A DNA stretch of 64,000 nucleotides, from contig CABIXY010000008.1 in the NCBI GenBank assembly GCA_902362805.1, positions 90,753-154,752 of the forward strand, in the 5' to 3' direction. Numbering within the stretch: the stretch's first letter is position 1; each line of letters starts with the position of its first letter. The stretch is from Eubacteriaceae bacterium (GTDB taxonomy: Bacteria; Bacillota; Clostridia; Peptostreptococcales; Anaerovoracaceae). Positions 25,092 to 32,796 of this stretch are shown here, piece after piece. The notes beneath the pieces were generated by a model that saw only the letters and a list, made by a program, of their open reading frames with translations, did no database searches and had not been told where the DNA came from. The translations under genes were made by a program, and so were the position numbers.

Positions 25092-25709
25092 ATGGATGCA
25101 AAAGAATGTTTCAGGATATTGAGAGAAATAAAGGATGTGAGTTTTGCCACAGTTGACCAAACGGGACGACCGCAGATCCGCATCATAGATATCATGTTGG
25201 TAGAGGAAGAAAAAGTATATTTCCTGACGGCACGAGGGAAAGACTTTTATCAAGAACTGATGGAGCGGCCTGCTGTTGCGGTCTGTGCAATGACAAAAGA
25301 CTTTGAAATGATTCGCCTTACTGGAGAAATCATAAAGCTGGAGGAGCAAACAGACTGGATAGATAAGATGTTTATGCACAATCCGGTTATGAACGACGTA
25401 TACCCTGGTGACAGCAGGTATGTGCTGGAACCTTTCTGCATCTGCAGGGGAAATGTGGAGTATTTTAACCTGGGATGTTCGCCAATACAGCGGCAGAGTT
25501 TCTCCTTTGGCGATGGGGATCGCGAAGAAAAGGGCTTTCTCATAACGGATGCCTGCGCCGGCTGTGGGCAGTGCATGGAGAAGTGCCCGCAGAACTGCAT
25601 CCTAGAAGGCAGCCCATATAAAATTCAGCAGGAAAATTGTCTCCACTGCGGACTGTGCAGGGAAGTCTGTCCGGCGGATGCTGTCAGGAAGAAAGGATTT
25701 GACAAATGA
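25092..25709 (+). CDS. Flavin split-barrel (PNPOx-like) protein with two [4Fe-4S] clusters
   Basis: A pyridoxamine 5'-phosphate oxidase-like FMN-binding split-barrel domain (residues 1-135, with SFATVDQTGRPQIRIID and YFLTARGKDFYQEL) fused to a ferredoxin domain (about 150-205, CAGCGQCMEKCP and CLHCGLCREVCP). Such fusions are redox proteins of anaerobes whose substrates are mostly unknown. It is the first gene of a five-gene operon and overlaps the transporter gene by four bases (ATGA). An electron-transfer or flavin-reductase role related to the transported compound is inference only. Confidence 0.85.
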   Translation: MDAKECFRILREIKDVSFATVDQTGRPQIRIIDIMLVEEEKVYFLTARGKDFYQELMERPAVAVCAMTKDFEMIRLTGEIIKLEEQTDWIDKMFMHNPVMNDVYPGDSRYVLEPFCICRGNVEYFNLGCSPIQRQSFSFGDGDREEKGFLITDACAGCGQCMEKCPQNCILEGSPYKIQQENCLHCGLCREVCPADAVRKKGFDK

Positions 25710-27241
25710 TAAATGAGACCATTTCATTATTGATAGAGAAAAAGGCGTTTTTTCTTTCGCTGCTGACGGAGCACCTGTTCATCTCGCTGGTGTCGATTTT
25801 GATCGCCCTGGCTGCGGGGCTGATCTTGGGGGTTTTGATCAGTGAATATCAAAAGAGCTCCAAATATGTCCTGGGCTTTGTCAACTTTATATACACGATT
25901 CCATCCATATCGCTGCTGGGTTTTCTGATCCCCTTTTCGGGTATTGGGAATACGACGGCGATTATCGCTCTGACGATTTATGCGCTTCTGCCCATGGTTC
26001 GCAATACCCACACCGGCATGACCAACATCGATGAACAGATTATTGAAGCGGCGAGGGGAATGGGTAGTACGCGCAATCAGATATTGTTTAAGATCAAACT
26101 GCCGCTGGCCATGCCGGTCATCATGTCAGGACTGAGAAACATGGCGACCATGACTATCGCGTTGGCGGGTATTGCATCTTTTATCGGCGCGGGCGGCTTG
26201 GGCGTAGCCATATACAGAGGGATCACCACCAACAATGCAGCGATGACCATTGCAGGAAGTCTCTTGATTGCGCTCTTAGCAATCGTGGTGGATTTATTGC
26301 TCGGTATCGTTGAAAAGCTGACGAAGAGAAAGTCTGAGAAAAAACATAAGAAAAGCCTGGTTGTGGTGATTGTTCTTTTGATCTGTGTGGCTTTGATTGG
26401 AAGCAATATACTAGGCGGCAACAGCGATAAAACGATAGAAATTGCAACGAAACCTATGACCGAGCAATACATTCTTGGTGAAATGCTGAAGGAATTGATA
26501 GAACAGGACACGGATTTGGAAGTGACTTTGACCCAGGGTGTAGGCGGCGGCACGTCCAATATTGAGCCGGCTATCGAGAAGGGGGACTTTGATCTATATC
26601 CGGAATACACGGGCACCGGCTGGAATATGGTCTTGAAGAATCAGGGGCTGTATGACGAATCTATGTTTGACCGCTTGAAGGGTGCTTACGAGAAAGATTT
26701 GAACCTGACCTGGTCGGGGATGTACGGCTTCAACAATACTTACGGTCTGGCGGTGAGAAAAGAAATCGCCGACAAATATAACCTGGAGACTTACTCGGAT
26801 CTGGCAAAGGTGTCGGGCAGTCTGACCTTTGGCGCAGAATATGACTTTTATGAGAGAGAGGACGGATACGACGCTCTCTGTGAAGCCTACAACTTCCATT
26901 TTGCAAAGACGTCTGATATGGACATCGGACTGAAGTACAAGGCCATCAATCAGGGCAAGGTGGACGTCATGACTATTTTCACCACCGACGGCCAGCTGAG
27001 TGTTTCCGATATCGTGGTGCTAAAGGATGATAAACAGTTCTATCCGTCCTATATGTGCGGCAACGTAGTGCGCATGGACACGCTGCAGAAGCATCCTGAG
27101 CTTGCGGCAGTGCTGACAAGTTTGGATGGCATCTTGGATGACAAAACCATGGCGGATCTGAACTACCAGGTTGAGGGCAAGGGCAAGGAGCCGAAAGACG
27201 TGGCGCATGAATTTTTGAAAGCCAAAGGTTTTGTGAGATAG
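25706..27241 (+). CDS. Betaine-type ABC transporter permease fused to substrate-binding domain
   Basis: One polypeptide joins a six-helix OpuCB/ProW-like permease (residues 1-210, with the EAARGMGSTRNQILFKIKLP ATPase-coupling loop) and, after an extra membrane helix near 220-235, an extracytoplasmic OpuAC-like binding domain (about 245-511, with KPMTEQYILGEML and DFDLYPEYTGTGW). The fusion is known for OpuF/BusB-like uptake of glycine betaine, choline or carnitine and for the ergothioneine importer EgtU. Substrate cannot be decided by eye. The ATPase gene follows after nine bases. Confidence 0.9.
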   Translation: MINETISLLIEKKAFFLSLLTEHLFISLVSILIALAAGLILGVLISEYQKSSKYVLGFVNFIYTIPSISLLGFLIPFSGIGNTTAIIALTIYALLPMVRNTHTGMTNIDEQIIEAARGMGSTRNQILFKIKLPLAMPVIMSGLRNMATMTIALAGIASFIGAGGLGVAIYRGITTNNAAMTIAGSLLIALLAIVVDLLLGIVEKLTKRKSEKKHKKSLVVVIVLLICVALIGSNILGGNSDKTIEIATKPMTEQYILGEMLKELIEQDTDLEVTLTQGVGGGTSNIEPAIEKGDFDLYPEYTGTGWNMVLKNQGLYDESMFDRLKGAYEKDLNLTWSGMYGFNNTYGLAVRKEIADKYNLETYSDLAKVSGSLTFGAEYDFYEREDGYDALCEAYNFHFAKTSDMDIGLKYKAINQGKVDVMTIFTTDGQLSVSDIVVLKDDKQFYPSYMCGNVVRMDTLQKHPELAAVLTSLDGILDDKTMADLNYQVEGKGKEPKDVAHEFLKAKGFVR

Positions 27242-27250
27242 GAGGATAGG

Positions 27251-28051
27251 ATGAATACCATAATTGAATTTCGGGATATCAAAAAAGTCTATGGTGAAAA
27301 GACCATCGTAGAGCATTTTAATCTGTCTATTGAGAAGGGACAGTTTGTGACCGTCATTGGCAGTTCAGGCTGCGGCAAGACGACTATTTTGAAGATGATC
27401 AACGGGCTGATTACGCCTGATGCGGGCACGGTTCTTGTAGAGGGCAGAGACATCAAACTGGAAGACCAGATTCAGCTTCGCCGCAATATCGGCTATTCCA
27501 TTCAGGGCAGCGTCTTATTTCCACACATGACAGTGGAAAAGAACATCGCCTATGTGCCGGAGCTTCTGAACAAAAATGACAAAGCCAGGACGCGGTCCGC
27601 TGTTACTAAGTGGATGAAAATCGTAGGGCTTGATGCTGATATGCTGAAACGCTTTCCTGATGAGCTTTCTGGCGGCCAACAGCAGAGAGTGGGCATTGCC
27701 AGGAGTCTGGCGGCTTCGCCGGATATCCTTCTGATGGATGAGCCTTTCGGCGCAGTAGATGAGATTACCAGGGTGCAGCTGCAGGAAGAACTGCAGAAAA
27801 TTTATGAACAGACTGGCATTACCATCCTCTTTGTCACCCATGACATTTCTGAGGCGCTGAAACTGGGGACAAAGGTGCTGGTCATGGATCAAGGGGTGAT
27901 TCAGCAATACGGTTCACCGACAGAGATTCTGCGAAACCCCGCGACGGATTTTGTCAGACGGCTGGTAGCCAAAGAGCGCAGAACCTGCGGGCTGCCGGAA
28001 GAAAAACTGCTGGAATGCGAGTATTGCGGGGTGATCAACCGTGAGCATTGA
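27251..28051 (+). CDS. Betaine-type ABC transporter ATP-binding protein
   Basis: ATPase partner of the preceding permease. Walker A GSSGCGKTT, signature LSGGQQQRVGIARSL, Walker B ILLMDEPFGAVD and the H-loop FVTHDISEAL are present. The C-terminus (GLPEEKLLECEYCGVINREH) is short and lacks the CBS domains that sense ionic strength in OpuA, which argues against direct osmotic gating. An unusual CxxC lies at the extreme C-terminus. It overlaps the macrodomain gene by 11 bases. Confidence 0.92.
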   Translation: MNTIIEFRDIKKVYGEKTIVEHFNLSIEKGQFVTVIGSSGCGKTTILKMINGLITPDAGTVLVEGRDIKLEDQIQLRRNIGYSIQGSVLFPHMTVEKNIAYVPELLNKNDKARTRSAVTKWMKIVGLDADMLKRFPDELSGGQQQRVGIARSLAASPDILLMDEPFGAVDEITRVQLQEELQKIYEQTGITILFVTHDISEALKLGTKVLVMDQGVIQQYGSPTEILRNPATDFVRRLVAKERRTCGLPEEKLLECEYCGVINREH

Positions 28052-28799
28052 ACAAAACCTGGAGGATTTAATAAAATACCTGGAGCCGGGGACGAAGGTT
28101 CCCGCTGACCTATCGCAGCGTTGGCGGCTATATCGTTCTCTGGTCAACGTGAGAATGCCGGGGGAGATGCCGTCTGCGTACATGGAAAAAGAAAATCAGC
28201 TTTTGCAGGCCATGGCAGAGGAGAAAGGGATAACGGATATTGATCAATTGGAGGAGATAGAGGCAGGCATTTATCTCTGGCAGGGAGACATCACGACTCT
28301 CAAAATCGACGCCATCGTCAATGCGGCCAACAGCCAGATGCTGGGATGCTTTTGTCCCTGCCATGGCTGCATCGACAATGCCATTCATACCTTTGCCGGT
28401 ACAGCGCTGCGAAACGAATGTGCGAACATCATGAGACGGCAGGGACATATAGAGGAAACTGGCAGTGCAAAGATTACACCGGGCTACAATTTGCCCGCGA
28501 GATATGTAATTCACACGGTCGGACCTATTATCAATGATGCAGTTCGTGAGGCAGATCGGCAGTCGCTGCGCTCCTGCTATGAGTCGTCGATGAAGCTGGC
28601 AGATCAGTATGGCCTTGCGGCTATCGCCTTTTGTTGTATCTCTACGGGGGAATTTCACTTCCCAAATCGTCTGGCAGCGGAGATTGCCGTGGATACGGTG
28701 AGAGAGTATCAGAAGAGCAGTAATCTGAAGGTCATGTTTAATGTGTTCAAAGATCAGGACCTGCAGATTTATGAGAAACTGCTGGGAGGGTGTCGATGA
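28041..28799 (+). CDS. Zinc-type macrodomain protein, ADP-ribosyl hydrolase
   Basis: Macrodomain predicted to remove ADP-ribose from protein. About 70 N-terminal helical residues precede the macro fold, with IDAIVNAANSQMLGCF (ADP-ribose loop), an insertion CPCHGCIDNAIH that fits the zinc-binding site of Zn-macrodomains linked to SirTM, ARYVIHTVGP and CCISTGEFHFP. The GTG start at 28041 overlaps the ATPase gene. The sirtuin gene follows after 13 bases. Macro and SirTM together form a reversible mono-ADP-ribosylation switch in known systems, where the target is GcvH-L; no such target is encoded here. Confidence 0.9.
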   Translation: MSIEQNLEDLIKYLEPGTKVPADLSQRWRLYRSLVNVRMPGEMPSAYMEKENQLLQAMAEEKGITDIDQLEEIEAGIYLWQGDITTLKIDAIVNAANSQMLGCFCPCHGCIDNAIHTFAGTALRNECANIMRRQGHIEETGSAKITPGYNLPARYVIHTVGPIINDAVREADRQSLRSCYESSMKLADQYGLAAIAFCCISTGEFHFPNRLAAEIAVDTVREYQKSSNLKVMFNVFKDQDLQIYEKLLGGCR

Positions 28800-28812
28800 A
28801 AGGGGGTCAATA

Positions 28813-29733
28813 ATGTTCAGCGGAAAATTGAGGGGACCGCAAGGCGGGGGAGACGGAACTGTCCGTCTGAAAGAGGAACTGGCTTCTGCAGAAGTCGTCG
28901 TTATCGGCGCCGGGGCGGGACTGTCCGCCTCAGCAGGATTTGAGTATACAGGGCAACGCTTTGATACGTATTTTCAAGATTTTGCAGCAGCGTATGGCTT
29001 TGATGATATGTATTCCGGCGGCTTCTACCCTTACAAGACACTGGAGGAATATTGGGCATTTTGGAGCCGATACATCTGGATCAACCGCTATCAAAATCCG
29101 CCGGAGCCGGTCTACAATGCGCTTTTGGAGTTGATGAGGGGAAAAGAGTATTTCGTATTGACTACCAATGTGGATCACCAATTTCAGAGAGCCGGGTTTG
29201 ATAAAGAGCGGCTCTTCTATACCCAGGGGGACTACGGTCTTTGGCAGTGCAGCAAGCCTTGCCATAAAGTGACCTATGATAATGAAGCGCAGGTGCAGAA
29301 AATGGTAGAGGCGCAGGGTTTTGTCGTAGATGGGAAGGGTGAATTGTCCCTGCCTGAGGGCACTCGGCCTGCTATGTCCATTCCTACTGAACTGGTGCCA
29401 TATTGTCCGAGGTGTGGAAAACCTTTGACTATGAATCTGCGGGCGGACGATACTTTTATAGAAGATGCGGGCTGGCAGACAGCATCGGCGCGTTACGCTG
29501 CGTTTTTGCGGGAGGCGCAGCAGCGACGGACGCTGTTTCTGGAGCTGGGTACTGGATATAATACGCCGGGTATTATCAAGTACAGTTTCTGGCAGATGGC
29601 TGACAGGTGGCAGAAGGCGGTCTATTCTAGCGTTAATCTGGGAGAAGCCTATGCGCCGGTGGAACTTGGAGAGAAGGCGATTTGCATCGATGGCGACATC
29701 GGGGAAGTGCTAGGGACACTTGCCAGACGGTGA
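28813..29733 (+). CDS. SirTM-class sirtuin, probable protein ADP-ribosyltransferase
   Basis: NAD-dependent sirtuin of the class M type. It has the Rossmann motif VVIGAGAGLSASAGFEYTG, the SirTM form TTNVDHQFQRAGF in place of TQNIDGLHxxAG, YTQGDYGLWQC with glutamine where deacetylases have catalytic histidine, and a four-cysteine zinc site CSKPC and CPRC. The SirTM variations indicate ADP-ribosyl transfer rather than deacylation. The ATG at 28813 is six bases after AGGGGG; a longer frame runs into the macro gene and is not used. Length 306. Last gene of the operon starting at 25092. Confidence 0.88.
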   Translation: MFSGKLRGPQGGGDGTVRLKEELASAEVVVIGAGAGLSASAGFEYTGQRFDTYFQDFAAAYGFDDMYSGGFYPYKTLEEYWAFWSRYIWINRYQNPPEPVYNALLELMRGKEYFVLTTNVDHQFQRAGFDKERLFYTQGDYGLWQCSKPCHKVTYDNEAQVQKMVEAQGFVVDGKGELSLPEGTRPAMSIPTELVPYCPRCGKPLTMNLRADDTFIEDAGWQTASARYAAFLREAQQRRTLFLELGTGYNTPGIIKYSFWQMADRWQKAVYSSVNLGEAYAPVELGEKAICIDGDIGEVLGTLARR

Positions 29734-29801
29734 ACACGTTTAAGGAGGGAGAGTTTCTTGCGTTCCATTTTCTTAATTATTTTTAATATTTAGGAATCCG
29801 A

Positions 29802-29830
29802 TTGACCTATATGCCTTTTAGAAGTATATT
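29802..29830 (+). promoter_or_regulatory. Promoter of lipoprotein gene
   Basis: TTGACC (29802-29807) and TATATT (29825-29830), 17-base spacer. Upstream at 29742-29751 is a strong AAGGAGGGAG followed by an 11-codon TTG frame that ends before the promoter. Confidence 0.65.
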
Positions 29831-29884
29831 TAAAATATAAGGATTGATAGAATGATTAGGATTAGAAAAGCAGGGAGGAAAATC

Positions 29885-30622
29885 ATGAAACCAAGACATC
29901 TGCTAACGTATCTGCTATGTGCAGTTTTGATTTTTGGTCTCTTTGGATGTAGTGAAGAAAAGCCTTCAGCAGAAACGCCCAAAAAACCTGCAGTCAAATG
30001 GGAAGTACCTATGAATGAAGAGGACTTGCCAGATGTACCGGTCTTTGATATGGAGGAAGACGGCTGCCATATCACTGGAGCTGTTTTGATGAAAGATGGA
30101 GTGATAACGGCGTTGACTGAAAAAGAGTTTCTGCAGATTGTTACGGGAGAAACGGAGAAAGAGCAGATTGGCGAGTTTGAAGGCGGTGACTTTGTACCGA
30201 TGGGTCTGACAGAGCAGTTTGCAAAAGGCTATGCGGGGAGAATTACGGCACTTTTTGAGCGGGCTGCGCTGATCGGCATCAGTGACGGCATGGATTATAC
30301 ACGAAGGTTGACTGCCCACGGGGAACTGTCAAAAAAGGAAATTGACCAGGCAGATGTGGATGAGGCGGTCGAGCAGGCCTATGGACTAGAGAAAAAGGGC
30401 ATGTCTTACACCAGTGCTGAAGGGTACGAGGGTCTTGCACCGTCTGAAGACTACAAATATGGGGCGATTCTCTTTATTCCGAAGGTTGCAGTTGTCACAG
30501 GCGAGTACAAGGGGGAGACTTTGACCTATCACTACCCTTGCGTCAATGATGCCGGATTTCTTGACGGAATTTATTTGATGGTGCAGAGCGATGAGGTAGA
30601 AAATATCCCACCACTCACCTGA
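29885..30622 (+). CDS. Lipoprotein of unknown function
   Basis: Not recognised beyond being an exported lipoprotein. The N-terminus has basic residues, a hydrophobic segment and the lipobox FGLFGCS with the acylated cysteine near residue 22, then a Lys/Pro/Glu linker. The mature part (about 220 residues) is acidic, mixed alpha/beta, with GYEGLAPSEDYKYGAILFIP near the end. The ATG at 29885 is preceded by AGGGAGG; an upstream ATG at 29852 lacks a ribosome site. It is a single gene with its own promoter. Confidence 0.75.
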   Translation: MKPRHLLTYLLCAVLIFGLFGCSEEKPSAETPKKPAVKWEVPMNEEDLPDVPVFDMEEDGCHITGAVLMKDGVITALTEKEFLQIVTGETEKEQIGEFEGGDFVPMGLTEQFAKGYAGRITALFERAALIGISDGMDYTRRLTAHGELSKKEIDQADVDEAVEQAYGLEKKGMSYTSAEGYEGLAPSEDYKYGAILFIPKVAVVTGEYKGETLTYHYPCVNDAGFLDGIYLMVQSDEVENIPPLT

Positions 30623-30700
30623 TCTGTGATTGATTCTGTATATAATAGTCTTAAACAAAGCAAAGGCTGCACATTATACGTAAGAAAGGAAACGAAAGCC

Positions 30701-31243
30701 ATGAGTAAAAAAGTTTTAGTAATTTCCACCAGCCCAAGGAAGGGCGGCAACTCCGATGCTTTGGCGGAAGAATTCGCCAAGGGCGCAAAAGAGGCGGGGA
30801 ATGAAGTGGAAAAAATCTGTCTCTACGACAAGACCATCGGATTTTGCAAGGGATGTTTTGCCTGCCAGGAAACAAAGAGATGTGTCATCCGCGATGACGC
30901 TGATATCATCGCCCAGAAAATGAAGGACGTCGATGTCATCGCCTTTGTCACACCGATCTACTATTTTGAAATGTGCGGGCAGATGAAGACTATGCTTGAT
31001 CGGGCGAACCCGCTGTACAGCGCTGACTATCGGTTTCGGGATGTGTATATGCTGACTGCTGCGGCAGAAGAGGGAGCTGATACGCCGGAGCAGGCGGTGC
31101 ACGGATTAGAAGGCTGGATCAGATGCTTCCCGAAAGCTCGTCTGGCAGGAACCGTATTTGCTGGCGGCGCAGATGCCATCGGTGACATCGAAGGGAATCC
31201 GGCTCTGCGGGAAGCCTTTGAAATGGGGAAAACAGTGCAATAG
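30701..31243 (+). CDS. NADPH-dependent FMN reductase-like flavoprotein
   Basis: Flavodoxin-fold oxidoreductase. VISTSPRKGGNSDALA is the FMN phosphate-binding loop, CKGCFACQETKRCVIRDD is the cysteine-rich loop of the iron-sulfur-flavoprotein-like branch, and FVTPIYYFEMCGQMKTMLDR is the flavin-binding region. The protein has 180 residues. A TATAAT at 30641-30646 provides the -10, without a clear -35. GAAAGGAAACG precedes the ATG. Physiological electron acceptor unknown. Confidence 0.85.
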   Translation: MSKKVLVISTSPRKGGNSDALAEEFAKGAKEAGNEVEKICLYDKTIGFCKGCFACQETKRCVIRDDADIIAQKMKDVDVIAFVTPIYYFEMCGQMKTMLDRANPLYSADYRFRDVYMLTAAAEEGADTPEQAVHGLEGWIRCFPKARLAGTVFAGGADAIGDIEGNPALREAFEMGKTVQ

Positions 31244-31280
31244 GCTATTGTAAAAAAATTACATATGAGGAGGGAATATT

Positions 31281-31301
31281 ATGGCTGGATGCGGTGCATA
31301 A
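31281..31301 (+). other. Six-codon frame MAGCGA behind a strong ribosome site
   Basis: GAGGAGGGAATATT precedes ATG-GCT-GGA-TGC-GGT-GCA-TAA directly after the flavoprotein gene. It is probably the decayed start of a lost gene, or a leader peptide. Confidence 0.3.
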
Positions 31302-31324
31302 AATGCGCATGAATCAAGTAATCC

Positions 31325-31574
31325 GCCATAAATGCTTGTTTTTTGATCAGTTTAGGCATTTTTTTGAAAAATGTAAGCTTGTTTTTGAAAAATTATCCAT
31401 AAAATGTAAGAAGTGCGAATAGACAAGAAACATATATAATAGGAATATTCTGTATTTAAACATGTTTTTAAGCTTCATCCAGTCAAATTTGAGCTATTTT
31501 GCTCCTGGAAGAGACTGCTGAAAGCTAAAATCTGCCATAAATGAACCTAAAACTGCTCGTTTTAGGCACTTTTG
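31325..31574 (+). repeat. Two diverged copies of a 41-base hairpin motif in gene-poor region
   Basis: The region 31244-31818 has no convincing gene. GCCATAAATG followed 26-27 bases later by TTTAGGCA(T/C)TTTT occurs at 31325-31365 and 31534-31574. The second copy folds as CCTAAAAC/GTTTTAGG. AT-rich sequence separates them. Function unknown; they may be terminators or a small dispersed repeat. Confidence 0.4.
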
Positions 31575-31608
31575 TCGGATTTAAAGCGAAGGGGTATATT
31601 AGGGCTTC

Positions 31609-31713
31609 ATGGGTTACCGTGAACTCGGCCTTGCAGATGCGCTGATTCAAGATAAATTGATAGAAAAATATCAGCTCAGCCGAGAAGCAGCAAGGGAATA
31701 CGTCAGCCAGTAA
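31609..31713 (+). CDS. Possible small 34-residue protein or gene remnant
   Basis: A frame encoding MGYRELGLADALIQDK followed by a helical, charged tail ending in EYVSQ. The ribosome site is weak (AGGG five bases upstream). Its amphipathic helix-like composition resembles the C-terminus of a larger protein, so it may be a remnant. Confidence 0.3.
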   Translation: MGYRELGLADALIQDKLIEKYQLSREAAREYVSQ

Positions 31714-31818
31714 GAACATAGCTGCCAAAGGCCATTCTCTGAATCCCAGATTCCACCTCTTGTAATTTTTGTCGTACTATTGTAGCATGATAATAGATGA
31801 AAATAAAAGAGGTGCTGA

Positions 31819-32694
31819 ATGAATATCAAAGATTTGAAGTGTTTTGAAGCTGTATTTGAGCAGAAGAGTATCAACAAGGCTGCCAAGCAGCTGTACATCA
31901 CGCCCCAGGGTCTTGGCAGCAACATCAAGTCACTGGAGAATGAGTTGGACACGGTTTTGTTTGAACGAGCAAAACAGGGTGTGACACCGACGGAAAGCGC
32001 GCAGCTTTTATATAAACGGGCAGGTCTTCTGATTGATGAATTCGAACAGATCAAGAACGAAGTGCAGCAGCTTTCCCATAGAGAAGATGTATTGCGTATT
32101 GGCTGTGCTTGCGGAGTGTTTAATGTAATTCCCTTTAAACTGATACAGGACTTTATTGAGGAAAATACGCCGGTAAAGGTAGAATGGTGTGAATATGCTA
32201 ATTCAGAAGTGAAAGCGATGATCGACGCATCGGAAATCGAATACGGCTTTATTGTCGGCGGCTGGGACAGTGAGGACAACACGGTCAGAAAATTAGCCCA
32301 AAACGACGTGTACTTGCTAGCCTACGAAGGTCATCCTCTATATGAGAAAGATAAGGTCACCATCGACATGCTGGAGGGCGAGCCGCTGATTACTTTGAAC
32401 GAGCACTTCAATCTGTATCATGATTTCAAGAAAGCCTGCCAGGTGCGGGGCTTTGAGCCAACAATTATTGCAAAGACTGCAGATGCAAACTTCCAGCATA
32501 AGCTGTGCAGACAGGGCTACGGTCTGGCGATCGTGACTGCTTTTTCCATGGAAGACGTGCAGATGAATGGCATTCGTGCGATTCCCTTTGAAGAGGAACT
32601 GAAATGGGAAGTATACGGTGTTTATCGAAAGGCCATCGGGTCCTACAGGCTAGTTCGGAAATTTGAAGAGTTTCTGAAAGAAAACATCATATAG
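31819..32694 (+). CDS. LysR-family transcriptional regulator
   Basis: LysR-type regulator with an N-terminal winged helix-turn-helix (SINKAAKQLYITPQGLGSNI, residues 16-35, then LENELDTVLFER) and a periplasmic-binding-protein-like effector domain (about 90-290). The domain contains several cysteines and histidines (RIGCACGVF). AGAGGTG precedes the ATG. It is followed 102 bases later, in the same direction, by the ene-reductase gene, which is the likely target. The effector is unknown. Confidence 0.9.
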   Translation: MNIKDLKCFEAVFEQKSINKAAKQLYITPQGLGSNIKSLENELDTVLFERAKQGVTPTESAQLLYKRAGLLIDEFEQIKNEVQQLSHREDVLRIGCACGVFNVIPFKLIQDFIEENTPVKVEWCEYANSEVKAMIDASEIEYGFIVGGWDSEDNTVRKLAQNDVYLLAYEGHPLYEKDKVTIDMLEGEPLITLNEHFNLYHDFKKACQVRGFEPTIIAKTADANFQHKLCRQGYGLAIVTAFSMEDVQMNGIRAIPFEEELKWEVYGVYRKAIGSYRLVRKFEEFLKENII

Positions 32695-32796
32695 TATCTA
32701 TCAAAAATCTTCTTCTACGTAGCAGATGATTCTTGATAACTCTCCCACAAGGACAGGGCATATAATATTGCTAGAATATGAACTGGGGAGGTTATC

